DNA from: Flavobacteriales bacterium
GTDB lineage: Bacteria > Bacteroidota > Bacteroidia > Flavobacteriales > UBA7430
Assembly: GCA_002707145.1 (NCBI GenBank)
Contig: PAMD01000016.1
Location: 1-31,046, forward strand
Reading direction: 5' to 3'
DNA: 31,046 bases
Positions within the stretch are counted from its first letter, which is position 1; each line of letters begins with the position of its first letter. This document shows, in pieces, positions 8,357 to 15,628 of the stretch. A program made the position numbers and the translations under genes. The notes under the pieces were generated by a model. The model did no database searches and had not been told where the DNA came from. It saw only the letters and a program-made list of their open reading frames with translations.

Positions 8357-8550
8357 TTTTTTTCGTATTTTTCAAATGATGCAAATAAACATATTGTTCC
8401 CAGTCCCATTGCTAATATAAAAAATACAAGCTCGTTAAGAGGTCCCGCGAAATGAACATGTTCTGTAAGAATTCCTGATATTGTAGCCAACCCTAGACCC
8501 CATGAGATTAACATTGCTACAAAGTGTTTTACGTTTATTACTATTTTCAT
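8353..8550 (-). CDS. Small two-helix membrane protein, 65 aa
   Basis: Two hydrophobic segments (about 10-29 and 38-57) joined by a short loop containing HVHFAGP, with a charged C-terminus (SFEKYEKK). This hairpin topology fits a small inner membrane protein. Holin-like topology is possible, but the gene sits between an esterase and an unknown cytosolic protein rather than next to the endolysin. It belongs to the unit that starts at 9019. Confidence 0.6.
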   Translation of the reverse strand: MKIVINVKHFVAMLISWGLGLATISGILTEHVHFAGPLNELVFFILAMGLGTICLFASFEKYEKK

Positions 8551-8572
8551 AATTTATTTATTTAGATTTATA

Positions 8573-9019
8573 TTAGGCAGCTATTCCGAAAAACGTAGGG
8601 TTTTCGTTAGCTATTGTTATTAATTCTTTTTCAACATTTCTACCTGTTTCGGTAGTGTCAATACCTCTCATCATTGTAAAATATTCAACGGCATAAAGAT
8701 CTAATTCTTTATCATCGCCCATATCTCCTTGAAGCATCCATCTCAAGGCAGTTTCTCTGTCTTCAGCTCCAAGGTCTATAACCTCTTGAACCCTTTTATT
8801 AAAAAATTCGGCAGCATCTTCCGCATCTCTTCTTTCTCTTTCCATTTCAGCGTCAGCCTGATCAGAAAGGTCGTTAACAAAATCAGTTAACTCTTGGAAT
8901 GAGAAAGCATCCCAATTATAACCTCTAGGTCTGAAACCGTGGACGTCTTTATAAAGATCTGAGATCCACATTAAACATTCGTCTTTTTCCGCTTCTGTTG
9001 TGATTTTAAAGTTTTCCAT
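8573..9019 (-). CDS. Hypothetical acidic protein, 148 aa
   Basis: Acidic, helical protein. An N-terminal block (LMWISDLYKDVHGFRPRGYNWDAFSFQEL) resembles a short Y-x-x-x-x-G-x-R-P-R-G region common in phage-encoded hypotheticals; after it comes a D/E/R-rich coiled coil and a C-terminal half with several Met and aromatic residues. No enzymatic motif seen. It is the first gene behind copy 2 of the 30-base element (47 bases from core to ATG) and heads a unit with the two-helix membrane protein and the esterase. Confidence 0.6.
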   Translation of the reverse strand: MENFKITTEAEKDECLMWISDLYKDVHGFRPRGYNWDAFSFQELTDFVNDLSDQADAEMERERRDAEDAAEFFNKRVQEVIDLGAEDRETALRWMLQGDMGDDKELDLYAVEYFTMMRGIDTTETGRNVEKELITIANENPTFFGIAA

Positions 9020-9054
9020 GCGTATTATTTTTATGTGTTAGTGTTTGTTTTAAT

Positions 9055-9104
9055 GTTATAGTTAAATATAATCATAATAAACGACATAAAAAAATCTGGA
9101 GTGA
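9055..9104 (-). promoter_or_regulatory. Recurrent 30-base promoter-like element, copy 2
   Basis: Core 9067-9096 is identical to copies 1, 3 and 5. It drives the minus gene ending at 9019 and lies in the divergent gap with the plus-strand sulfation operon. The sequence upstream in the minus sense (TTCACTCCAG) is also shared with copies 4 and 5 in part. Confidence 0.7.
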
Positions 9105-9120
9105 AAAAGTTTCACTTTTT
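9100..9120 (+). terminator. Terminator-like hairpin in the leader of the sulfation operon
   Basis: AGTGAAA / TTTCACT form a 7-bp stem with a 3-base loop, followed by TTTTT on the plus strand. It lies 16 bases before the plus-strand ATG at 9137. It could stop stray plus-strand transcription or attenuate the operon. The loop is tight and the stem AT-rich, so strength is uncertain. Confidence 0.4.
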
Positions 9121-9136
9121 TAAGGATAAATAAACC

Positions 9137-10033
9137 ATGAAAAATTGTATAGTACGCATACTTGGTAATGATCTTGGAGGTATTCACGGTGAGGATCAAA
9201 CATATAAAAACCTAGAGTTTACTCTATTAAACGAGTCTGATTTTAAAAATACTGATAAAATCTATATTTTAAATAGAATTGTAGATAGAGAAAAACGCGA
9301 AAGAATAATCAGTCTTTTAGATAAACATAATTCTAAATACTTAGAAATAAAATTCTCGAAAGAATCATTTAATATAAATTATGGGCTTGAAGATGTTTTT
9401 AAAAGGTGGAAAAACGCTGAATATTTTAGGAGCTGCTTAGACACTACTCTCTATGTAAAAGAAATTCATGAAAGCCTTAAACACTTAAATAAATATATTG
9501 TTAATATAAACGGTGCAAGGAATTTTGCACTTGACTATTGTAGGCAAAGATATGAATGGAGTTTTATACTAGATTCTAATTCATTTTTACTAAAAGAAGA
9601 CTTCAATAAAATTTTGATAAATATAGAAAAAGATGTTGAATACATTGTGGTACCGCAAATAAGGATAGAATCTAATAGCCATGTATTTTTACCAGAAAGG
9701 TTAAGAGAATACGAAGAAAAAGAACCTCAACTTGCCTTTAGGAATACATCAAAAATTGGTTTTAATAAAGATTTAACCTATGGGGTATCTGATAAATGTG
9801 AACTTCTTAGAGTTTTAAATGTTCCTGGAGTTTGGCACAAATGGAAAGATAGCAAAGTTATATTTGGTATTGCCGACCGGATAAAGGAAGATGTTAAATA
9901 CTTAATTAGAGGTAAAGTAATAAGACTTTCTCATCACAGTAAATCAATAGACAATGCAAAGACTAATTTTTTAAATAGATTAACAGGGCTGTTTGTTTTG
10001 ATAAAGGAGATTAAAGAAGGCAAATATGATTAA
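9137..10033 (+). CDS. Glycosyltransferase-like protein (GT-A type, divergent)
   Basis: 298 residues. The central part, GARNFALDYCRQRYEWSFIL followed by DSNSFL (about 126-151), has the shape of the GT-A nucleotide-sugar site: a G-x-R-N-x-A block, then hydrophobic strand and a DxD-like acidic motif, here D-S-N. An early KIYILNRIVDREKRERII block resembles the first beta-alpha unit of family 2 type enzymes (44-61), and GVWHKWKDS and LSHHSKS follow later. The second aspartate of DxD is replaced by Asn, so activity is uncertain. It is the first gene of a plus-strand operon, overlapping the first sulfotransferase by 8 bases. The context says it adds or handles a sugar that is then sulfated. Assignment is from motifs I can see, without a search. 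Confidence 0.55.
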   Translation: MKNCIVRILGNDLGGIHGEDQTYKNLEFTLLNESDFKNTDKIYILNRIVDREKRERIISLLDKHNSKYLEIKFSKESFNINYGLEDVFKRWKNAEYFRSCLDTTLYVKEIHESLKHLNKYIVNINGARNFALDYCRQRYEWSFILDSNSFLLKEDFNKILINIEKDVEYIVVPQIRIESNSHVFLPERLREYEEKEPQLAFRNTSKIGFNKDLTYGVSDKCELLRVLNVPGVWHKWKDSKVIFGIADRIKEDVKYLIRGKVIRLSHHSKSIDNAKTNFLNRLTGLFVLIKEIKEGKYD

Positions 10034-10718
10034 GAATTATACTATCTATGGTGAAAGGGCATCTGGAACTCATTTTCTAGAAGAGGCAATTAACCAAAAT
10101 TTTGACATTGACATAACTTGGAAATTTGGATGGAAACATTTTTTCGGTCATGATTCTCTAAATAATGCTAAAGAAACCCTATTTATAGGAATTGTTAGAG
10201 ATCCATACCAATGGATGAATAGTCTATATAAAAAACCTTGGCATTTAGAATATTTTAATGATGTTTCCGGTTTTTTAAACAATGAGTTTTATAGCGTTAA
10301 TAATGAAAACCCTAAATGGGCTCACCTTAAAGAAAACGTTAAAGGTATTACAAAAAAACTAAATTCTGAAATTATTGAAGATAGAAATATTAAAACAGGA
10401 GAAAGATACAAAAATATTTTCGAATGCAGAGAGGTTAAACTAGACTATCTATATAATGAAATGCCAAGTCTTGTTGATAATTATATTTTAATAAGATATG
10501 AAGACCTTAGAGATAATTATGTAAATTCTTTAACAAATATAGAGAATAAATTTAAAATAAAAAGATTAAATAATCAAATACTAAATATCGAATACTATAA
10601 AAAGAATAAGAATAAAAAATTCGTAATATCAAGCGGTGATGTAAAAGTTGATCCTTTTATTATTAAAAACCATTCAGATTTTAAAGAAAATATAGAAAAA
10701 CAACTAGGATACTTATGA
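10026..10718 (+). CDS. Sulfotransferase-like protein 1 (PAPS-dependent)
   Basis: 230 residues. The N-terminal YGERASGTHFLEEAI (8-22) matches the 5'-phosphosulfate-binding loop of the sulfotransferase superfamily, and IVRDPYQWMNSLYK (56-69) matches the 3'-phosphate-binding motif with Arg58 and Ser66. GWKHFF (35-40) follows strand 2, where the acceptor-activating region often sits. The C-terminal third is lysine-rich. The enzyme would transfer sulfate from PAPS to a hydroxyl or amine, probably on a glycan, in the cytoplasm. Its start overlaps the glycosyltransferase-like gene by 8 bases and its stop overlaps sulfotransferase 2 by 4 bases (ATGA). Confidence 0.75.
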   Translation: MIKNYTIYGERASGTHFLEEAINQNFDIDITWKFGWKHFFGHDSLNNAKETLFIGIVRDPYQWMNSLYKKPWHLEYFNDVSGFLNNEFYSVNNENPKWAHLKENVKGITKKLNSEIIEDRNIKTGERYKNIFECREVKLDYLYNEMPSLVDNYILIRYEDLRDNYVNSLTNIENKFKIKRLNNQILNIEYYKKNKNKKFVISSGDVKVDPFIIKNHSDFKENIEKQLGYL

Positions 10719-11509
10719 ACATAATTTATTACTACCATATACCCAAATGTGCCGGAACATTTATTTCTCAGAATCTACAGCAGATCGCTGATAAATGTGT
10801 ATGGGAGAAAAGACTAGACCTAGAAATAGAATTACTCAAAAATAATGAAAACCTAGAAGATGGTTCCGGTAAAAGTATTTGTTATAACTTTAATAGACTT
10901 CCTGTTCCTTCTCTTAAAGATCCTGAAATAAGAAAGGATTGTAATAGACAGATAAATAATTTTTTAGATAATATAATTAACAGTAAATTCGATACTGTCT
11001 ATATTCACCATCACATGGGGTACCCTGGTGTATTTGATTTAAAAGATAAATTAATAAAATTAAGGGCAGATATTGAATCTACTGGTGGTAAACTTTTTCT
11101 TTTTACGTGCATCCGAGAAACTGTAAGTTTTATAGAATCTAAAATTAATTATCAAGTAAATAATAGAAAAAACCACTCTAATATTAAAGGTCAAATAAAG
11201 AGAAAGTCTCAGCGCAACGCACAGAGTAAATATCTGCTGCACAACCATTCTAATTTATGGCCTAATAAAGAAATAGATATTAAACAAGAAAACGTTATAG
11301 AAACATATGATTTTTTAGATAAAGTTTACACTACAAAAAATGTAAATTCAATAAAAAATGATATTAGCTCAATAATAAATAAAGAAATTGTATGGGATAC
11401 GAGTAGAAAGAATGTCTCTACCAAAACATATGAAATTCCAAAAAGAATGCATGCTAAATTAAGAGAATTAAATAACATAGATTCTTTTATTTATAAAAAA
11501 TACGAATAA
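10715..11509 (+). CDS. Sulfotransferase-like protein 2 (HIPKCAGT type)
   Basis: 264 residues. The opening YYYHIPKCAGTFISQNL (5-21) is the hallmark of the sulfotransferase family 2 group (carbohydrate sulfotransferases, H-x-P-K-(C/T)-(A/G)-G-T). The 3'-phosphate motif is FTCIRETVSFIESK near residues 129-142, with Arg and Ser properly spaced. It carries HHHMGYP (about 95-101) in between. Family members sulfate sugars such as heparan uronic acids or bacterial surface polysaccharides. The fold is the same as its neighbours', but the sequence belongs to a different subfamily, so it is not a tandem duplicate. It is coupled to sulfotransferase 1 by ATGA overlap and to sulfotransferase 3 by a 2-base gap. 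Confidence 0.8.
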   Translation: MNIIYYYHIPKCAGTFISQNLQQIADKCVWEKRLDLEIELLKNNENLEDGSGKSICYNFNRLPVPSLKDPEIRKDCNRQINNFLDNIINSKFDTVYIHHHMGYPGVFDLKDKLIKLRADIESTGGKLFLFTCIRETVSFIESKINYQVNNRKNHSNIKGQIKRKSQRNAQSKYLLHNHSNLWPNKEIDIKQENVIETYDFLDKVYTTKNVNSIKNDISSIINKEIVWDTSRKNVSTKTYEIPKRMHAKLRELNNIDSFIYKKYE

Positions 11510-11511
11510 AA

Positions 11512-12231
11512 ATGAAACATATTGCTATCATATCATATGGTTGTTCCGGTACAAATGCTATCGTTGACCAATTATTAAACAATTCTAATTTTTGGTTCCA
11601 TGAGAATAAAGAGCCTTTAAATGTTAATTTCAAACATTATAATGGATATCTTAAAGATGGAGATGCACACTGGTACAATGACCATATTAGTAAAATGACA
11701 AGCCAAGCTGAAAAAGAAGGAAAGTTTCTTTTAATACATATTAAACCTGGGCATTTTTCAGATATCAAGGTTGATCTTCATGAGGGTATTAAAACGTTAA
11801 AAGATAAATTTGACTTTGTAACTATCAAAAGAAATAATTATTTGGCTGTACTTTCAAGCGGCCAGTTTAAAATAGCTAGAAAAATAAAAGACACAACAAC
11901 AACTAGTATTAATGAAAATAAAGTTAAAAAGCTTTTTAACCTTTTCCAAAGAATGGATTTGAGAAACAACGCCATTCAAGAATATACAAAGCCCAATACA
12001 ATACACATTGATTATGAAAAGGAGTTAAATGTAGACACTAGAGCTGCAGCAGATAAAGTAACCAGGTTTTACAATATTTTTGAAGAATACAAATATGAAC
12101 GAAAGAGACATAATTTTCACGCTAAGAAAAATCAATGGTCTGGTGTTTTATTAAAAGATAAATTAGATAATTTTAAAGATATTGAAAGAGAACTTACTGG
12201 AACCATTTACGAATGGATGTTAAAAGAATAG
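11512..12231 (+). CDS. Sulfotransferase-like protein 3
   Basis: 239 residues. The N-terminal IISYGCSGTNAIVDQLL (6-22) fits the 5'-phosphosulfate loop (S/G-x-x-x-S-G-T). TIKRNNYLAVLSS (about 104-116) fits the 3'-phosphate motif with Arg then Ser nine residues on. The middle contains several His residues (HWYNDHIS, IHIKPGHFS) that could include a catalytic base. It is the last gene of the plus-strand block; it ends 3 bases from the stop of a convergent minus ORF. The match is weaker than for the HIPKCAGT gene but the position in the operon supports it. Confidence 0.7.
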   Translation: MKHIAIISYGCSGTNAIVDQLLNNSNFWFHENKEPLNVNFKHYNGYLKDGDAHWYNDHISKMTSQAEKEGKFLLIHIKPGHFSDIKVDLHEGIKTLKDKFDFVTIKRNNYLAVLSSGQFKIARKIKDTTTTSINENKVKKLFNLFQRMDLRNNAIQEYTKPNTIHIDYEKELNVDTRAAADKVTRFYNIFEEYKYERKRHNFHAKKNQWSGVLLKDKLDNFKDIERELTGTIYEWMLKE

Positions 12232-12266
12232 AAGCTAATCTTTATCAGGCCATCGCTCATTAGCTT
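12232..12266. terminator. Stem-loop at the convergent junction
   Basis: AAGCTAAT (12232-12239) and ATTAGCTT (12259-12266) are perfect inverted repeats with a 19-base loop, directly after the stop of the last plus-strand gene. The long loop and lack of a clear T run make it a weak terminator; it overlaps the 3' end of a 28-residue minus ORF. Confidence 0.35.
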
Positions 12267-12321
12267 TATTAATAAAATAGCCTATTATTAAAAACCCTAT
12301 AACTAATAATATTTCTACCAT
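12235..12321 (-). CDS. Single-helix micro-membrane protein, 28 aa
   Basis: ATG frame with a hydrophobic core (VEILLVIGFLIIGYF, residues 2-16) and a charged tail (NKANERWPDKD). Its ATG overlaps the end of the 125-residue gene upstream (7 bases, ATGGTAG), the typical coupling of this genome. It is the last gene of the long minus operon. Function unknown. Confidence 0.5.
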   Translation of the reverse strand: MVEILLVIGFLIIGYFINKANERWPDKD

Positions 12322-12692
12322 AATACATTTCCTGAGTTTTTATAGAGCTCTTCTCCAAATTGATTACTTCTTTTAATTATAGGAATAGAAAATCTCATTG
12401 TTTGTTCCATTATTTCTAAATCTTCTATATTTTCAGGTAATATTGACTCGTAATAAATTCTACCTTCGTTGTATCTTATAGTCTTTTTTGTTAAAAGGTT
12501 TCTTGTTTCTTTTAAATTATTTACAAAATTATTAAGGTCTAATAAGAGTAATTTATTATTGAGCAACCAAGGTGAAAACTCAAGGTCTACATATCTTCTA
12601 TCTGATTCTACGGCGTATGAAAGTACTTTGTACTTTTTGAGTTCAAAATCTATTGGAGGTTCTGTAAAGAAATTGAATTTTATGAGTTCCAT
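12315..12692 (-). CDS. Hypothetical protein, 125 aa
   Basis: Not recognised. It begins MELIKFNFFTEPPIDFELKK and contains a leucine-rich middle (SPWLLNNKLLLLDLNNFVNNL) and a basic region (RNLLTKKTIRYNEGR). It lacks the F-x-x-F tag of its neighbours. It directly abuts the GNAT gene (stop TAA followed at once by ATG) and overlaps the 28-residue membrane ORF. A small adaptor or partner of the preceding genes is possible; nothing specific can be said. Confidence 0.6.
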   Translation of the reverse strand: MELIKFNFFTEPPIDFELKKYKVLSYAVESDRRYVDLEFSPWLLNNKLLLLDLNNFVNNLKETRNLLTKKTIRYNEGRIYYESILPENIEDLEIMEQTMRFSIPIIKRSNQFGEELYKNSGNVLW

Positions 12693-13055
12693 TTACTCTG
12701 GGTATCGGAGCATTGTGTCTCTATATTTAAAATTTCTGTTTTTACCGTGGTTAAATATAAAGCCAAATCTCTGATAGAATTTTTTTAGTCTTTTTAAGTC
12801 GCTTCCATAATCATCTGCTGCCGTAAGAGTGACCATCTTTCCTACTCGATCAGCGTATTCTATTACTGTATTTAAAATATCTGTTGCGATTCCTTTATTT
12901 CTGGACTGTTTACTTATTACAACCTGATTAAATTCTATACTCTCATCATCTTCGAATATATGGAGCTTATCTATTCCTTCACCATGTTTAGTCTTTAATA
13001 TACCAACCAAGGGGCTACGTTTTACAAAATCTTCATATAGCCTGGCTCTTCTCAT
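12693..13055 (-). CDS. GNAT-type acetyltransferase with capsid-targeting-like N-terminus
   Basis: 120 residues. The N-terminus MRRARLYEDFVKRS resembles the tag of neighbouring proteins but lacks the cleavage Glu. The rest is a small GNAT domain: VVISKQSRNKGIATDIL (45-61) is motif A with the R-x-x-G-x-A acetyl-CoA pyrophosphate loop, and LKKFYQRFGFIFN (90-102) is motif B with the usual F-Y-x-x-x-G-F. It would acetylate an amine using acetyl-CoA. It sits among tagged proteins in the long minus operon; if the tag is functional, it would be packed in the head and delivered with DNA to modify host proteins, in analogy to T4 Alt. That last step is inference. Confidence 0.75.
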   Translation of the reverse strand: MRRARLYEDFVKRSPLVGILKTKHGEGIDKLHIFEDDESIEFNQVVISKQSRNKGIATDILNTVIEYADRVGKMVTLTAADDYGSDLKRLKKFYQRFGFIFNHGKNRNFKYRDTMLRYPE

Positions 13056-13061
13056 TTTTTA

Positions 13062-13472
13062 TTATGAATCGTAATGTTTTTCTACTTGATCAGGATTTCC
13101 TTTAGGAAGTTTTCCTTTAGACATGTCTAATGCAATCTTTTCTAATGCAGCGACCATTTTGTTCCTATTTGCGCTTCCTAATTTTCGTTTCCAAATAAAA
13201 TGCATTGCCTTTTCTTCGTAATTCCAAATGTAAAAACCTGTATATTTATGACCATCCATAAATGCTATTGAATATCCTTCAAGATTTTTATGATGGAAAT
13301 TCTCATGCTTAATTGCAGGTCCTTGATAATGCTTAAAGCTTTTCTTACCGCCTTTCCATTCAATATCGTTAGTGAATCCTAAATCTGTTAGAACTTTTAC
13401 ATGTGAATCAGCGGCCTCATTTAATTTGTACTCCTCATTAAGGAAATTTTCAAATGTTTTTAAGTTTCTCAT
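13062..13472 (-). CDS. Tagged hypothetical protein, 136 aa (capsid-targeting-like N-terminus)
   Basis: The N-terminus MRNLKTFENFLNEEYKLNEAA carries the tag in its clearest form, with two possible L-N-E cleavage sites (after residues 13 and 19). The remaining domain is rich in H, K, W and Y (KHENFHHKNLEGYSIAFMDG, FYIWNYEEKAMHFIWKRK) and looks like a small alpha/beta fold I cannot name. Located between two GNAT-like tagged genes in the same operon. Delivery with the DNA is inferred from the tag. Confidence 0.65.
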   Translation of the reverse strand: MRNLKTFENFLNEEYKLNEAADSHVKVLTDLGFTNDIEWKGGKKSFKHYQGPAIKHENFHHKNLEGYSIAFMDGHKYTGFYIWNYEEKAMHFIWKRKLGSANRNKMVAALEKIALDMSKGKLPKGNPDQVEKHYDS

Positions 13473-13482
13473 ATTTTTATTT

Positions 13483-14100
13483 CTAATTAAATTTTATTAT
13501 TCTTTCTTCCCCATCCGGGTATAATTTTTTAAAGTTTCTTGGTCTAGAATAGCCTCCAAAATAGAACTTGGCATCATCACCGCTGTAGTTCTTTATAAAT
13601 TTCATTCCATCTTCTGTGGGTTCATCCCAAAGAATAGGCTCTTTGTGGTCTTTCTTTATAGCATCTAACATTTTTTTATTAATACTATTTCTTTTGTAAC
13701 CTGGTCTGGTACTCATCATTTGAATAATAAGATATCCATTCACTATTTGTCCTTCTATACATGCCCAAATCATTTCTGAATTTTCAATCTTTTTATTATA
13801 ACTCTTTTTCCAAATATCTGAGATTGGAGATGAGCCATATTGACTTAGACTTCCTCTCATTGGATTGAACATCAAGATTCCAGCCTTTCCTTTGTCGTAT
13901 AAGTCTATCCATTCTTCATCATGAAAATAGGCCAATATTTTACCAGCTGGAAACATTATATTTTGTTTCTCATTAAAGAATACAGTAATATTCTTGTCTA
14001 CTACATCTAAAGATAAAGCTTTTAAAGGAAGCCCTGTCGAAGGGTCTACTAAATGTTTACCTTTTTTTACGAAAGCTGCAAATTCATTAAGATGTTTCAT
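13483..14100 (-). CDS. Tagged protein with GNAT-like C-terminal region, 205 aa
   Basis: Begins MKHLNEFAAFVKKGKHLVDPSTG: the tag pattern MK-H-L-x-x-F-x-x-F without the Glu. The C-terminal half has an order of elements like a GNAT fold: a strand NGYLIIQMMSTRPGYKR followed by a helix SINKKMLDAIKKD, then PTEDGMKFIKNYSGDDAKFYF, equivalent to motif A and motif B, although the R-x-x-G-x-G loop is replaced by PGYKRNS. It may be an acetyltransferase or a degenerate relative. Its start overlaps the 84-residue gene by 4 bases (ATGA). Confidence 0.55.
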   Translation of the reverse strand: MKHLNEFAAFVKKGKHLVDPSTGLPLKALSLDVVDKNITVFFNEKQNIMFPAGKILAYFHDEEWIDLYDKGKAGILMFNPMRGSLSQYGSSPISDIWKKSYNKKIENSEMIWACIEGQIVNGYLIIQMMSTRPGYKRNSINKKMLDAIKKDHKEPILWDEPTEDGMKFIKNYSGDDAKFYFGGYSRPRNFKKLYPDGEERIIKFN

Positions 14101-14351
14101 AGTTGCGTTCTTTTAATTTTAAGTATTTGAACGTCTAATTCTAACATCTCTAGCTTAGCAGCAAGTTTTTGAAGAGTAATAACATTAAGTTCTTGCTTTG
14201 TTCTATCTACCTCATCTCTTACCTTTTTCTTTGTCTCTTTTATTTTTTCTCGAGTTTCTCTGTATTTTATTTTAATTTCCTTTAACTTTTTATTAAGCTC
14301 AGAAGCTTTAGACTCCCTTAAAAATTCGTTATGTTCTTCTAAATGTTTCAT
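14097..14351 (-). CDS. Tagged coiled-coil protein, 84 aa
   Basis: MKHLEEHNEFLRESKASEL gives the tag with L-R-E at residues 11-13. Everything after is a highly charged continuous helix (LKEIKIKYRETREKIKETKKK and on), strongly basic overall and free of aromatic residues after Tyr30. This is similar in character to T4 internal proteins, which are small, basic and DNA-associated. A GATATATAA motif ends 3 bases before its ATG. DNA-binding internal head protein is the best guess, by inference. Confidence 0.6.
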   Translation of the reverse strand: MKHLEEHNEFLRESKASELNKKLKEIKIKYRETREKIKETKKKVRDEVDRTKQELNVITLQKLAAKLEMLELDVQILKIKRTQL

Positions 14352-14354
14352 AAT

Positions 14355-14363
14355 TTATATATC
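14355..14363 (-). promoter_or_regulatory. GATATATAA motif (unusually close to a start codon)
   Basis: Exact motif in the 18-base gap between the NMNAT-like gene and the 84-residue tagged gene, only 3 bases from the ATG. As a promoter it would start inside the ORF, so it may serve the next gene or a different role. Confidence 0.4.
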
Positions 14364-14369
14364 GATTTT

Positions 14370-14822
14370 TTATTCTAAATATTTTATGATATCAGAATGT
14401 AAAGATTCGTCTACCATTGATTTCCAATCATTATTTTTTTCTTTAATAGATGTTCTAATTTTAGTAGCTGAGATAAACATTGCTCCAGAATCTTTAGGTG
14501 GCGTATATTCATTAATCTCATATCCTACTCCTCTTCCATAATTTACAGACTCTATATCGGGTATAATCATTACCTCGACATCATCTCCTTTTGCGGCATG
14601 ATATTTTTTAATCATATCTACTGTCTGTTCAGTTGTAAATGGATTTTTTTCATCGGGTTCTATGTCTCTAACCATAATTAGAGCCGGAACTCCTTCTTTT
14701 AGTTTTTGATTAATTAATTCAATATGACCAAAATGGTAAGGTTGGTATCTCCCAACAAATATTGCGTATTTTTTATCTACGTTCTTAGTTGGATCTCCTC
14801 CATGATTGTTTTTATCCCACAT
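14370..14822 (-). CDS. NMNAT/NadM-like nucleotidyltransferase
   Basis: 150 residues. [15 protein letters not shown] (23-37) carries the G-R-x-Q-P-x-H-x-G-H signature of the cytidylyltransferase superfamily, with both catalytic His residues. [14 protein letters not shown] (60-73) and [11 protein letters not shown] (116-126, the I-S-x-T-x-I-R motif) match NadM-type NMN adenylyltransferases and related enzymes. It would couple a phosphorylated substrate to an NTP with release of pyrophosphate, most likely NMN + ATP to NAD. The gene follows cysC with an 11-base overlap, so a role in nucleotide activation for sulfur or sugar metabolism must be considered; ATP sulfurylase shares the same fold but has a different motif and length. 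The exact substrate cannot be read from sequence alone. Confidence 0.7.
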   Translation of the reverse strand: MWDKNNHGGDPTKNVDKKYAIFVGRYQPYHFGHIELINQKLKEGVPALIMVRDIEPDEKNPFTTEQTVDMIKKYHAAKGDDVEVMIIPDIESVNYGRGVGYEINEYTPPKDSGAMFISATKIRTSIKEKNNDWKSMVDESLHSDIIKYLE

Positions 14823-15408
14823 TTTCTAACATTTTATTTTTATCTAAATAATCTATTAAGAATTCTACAGAATCTTCTATATTTAAATTATCTAATCTTA
14901 ATTCTGCATCCAATGGTTCTTCATAAGGGGCATCTATGCCTGTAAAACCTTTGATCTCTCCTGCTCTTGCTTTTTTATAAAGTCCTTTAGGATCTCTGTC
15001 TTCACAAACTTCTAGTGGGGTATCTACAAATACCTCAACAAAATCTTTACCAATAACTTCTCTAGCAAGATCTCTGTCTTCTCTATATGGTGAAATAAAT
15101 GCAGTTAATATAATTGTTCCAGAATCTGCAAAAAGTTTTGCAACCTCGCTTATTCTTCTAATATTTTCTTTTCTATCTTCCGGTGAAAAACCTAAGTCTC
15201 CATTTAGACCCATTCTAATATTATCACCATCTAAGATATATGTTTTTAAATTTCTACCATTTAGTACTTCGTCAAGTGCATTTGCAATTGTTGATTTACC
15301 ACTACCTGAAAGTCCAGTAAACCAAAGCACCCTTCCTGGATGTCCTGTTATCTTTTCTCTTTGTTCTCTACTTATTGTAAAACCATGTTTAGTTAAGTTT
15401 GTTGACAT
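14812..15408 (-). CDS. cysC: Adenylylsulfate (APS) kinase
   Basis: 198 residues, full length for the family. The P-loop is GLSGSGKST (32-40); DGDNIR (60-65) and [13 protein letters not shown] (73-85) are the APS-binding signature; [10 protein letters not shown] (104-113) and [21 protein letters not shown] (139-159) are the lid/substrate region. All hallmark residues are present. It phosphorylates APS to PAPS, the universal sulfate donor, in the cytosol. The gene overlaps the DUF2061 gene (20 bases) and the NMNAT-like gene (11 bases). No PAPS reductase is present in the window, while three sulfotransferase genes lie 2.6 kb away, so the PAPS is most likely used for sulfation. The host must provide ATP sulfurylase. 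Confidence 0.95.
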   Translation of the reverse strand: MSTNLTKHGFTISREQREKITGHPGRVLWFTGLSGSGKSTIANALDEVLNGRNLKTYILDGDNIRMGLNGDLGFSPEDRKENIRRISEVAKLFADSGTIILTAFISPYREDRDLAREVIGKDFVEVFVDTPLEVCEDRDPKGLYKKARAGEIKGFTGIDAPYEEPLDAELRLDNLNIEDSVEFLIDYLDKNKMLENVG

Positions 15409-15628
15409 TTTCTTCTTTTTTAATTTTTACTCCGAATTTACAGCGGTACCATGCTCTCTCATGTATATAATATAATGCCATCTTTGTAAAAAGCTCTGCT
15501 CCACCAATTGAAAGACCAATTTTTGCATCTCCGCTGATAAGCCAACTTAAAACAACGGTATCAATTGTACCTACTGCCCTCCATGTTAGTGTTTTTAAGA
15601 TGTGCCTTTTTCTAGCTATATTTTTCAT
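15389..15628 (-). CDS. DUF2061 small membrane protein
   Basis: 79 residues. [27 protein letters not shown] (from residue 7) and [26 protein letters not shown] (37-62) are the two halves of a DUF2061 domain: two hydrophobic helices with conserved T-W-R, G-T-x-D-T and Y-x-H-E-R-x-W elements. From memory, such genes often stand beside sulfate-activation genes in Bacteroidetes and marine bacteria; here it overlaps cysC by 20 bases, which suggests it travels with cysC. Possible roles are sulfate or PAPS handling at the membrane. The ATG overlaps the stop of the preceding tagged peptidase gene by one base (TAATG). Confidence 0.85.
   Translation of the reverse strand: MKNIARKRHILKTLTWRAVGTIDTVVLSWLISGDAKIGLSIGGAELFTKMALYYIHERAWYRCKFGVKIKKEENVNKLN

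Noticed and set aside
9137..15628. Assimilatory sulfate reduction as the purpose of cysC
   Set aside because: No PAPS reductase, sulfite reductase or cysteine synthase is visible, whereas three PAPS-using transferases are; reduction cannot be excluded outside the window.
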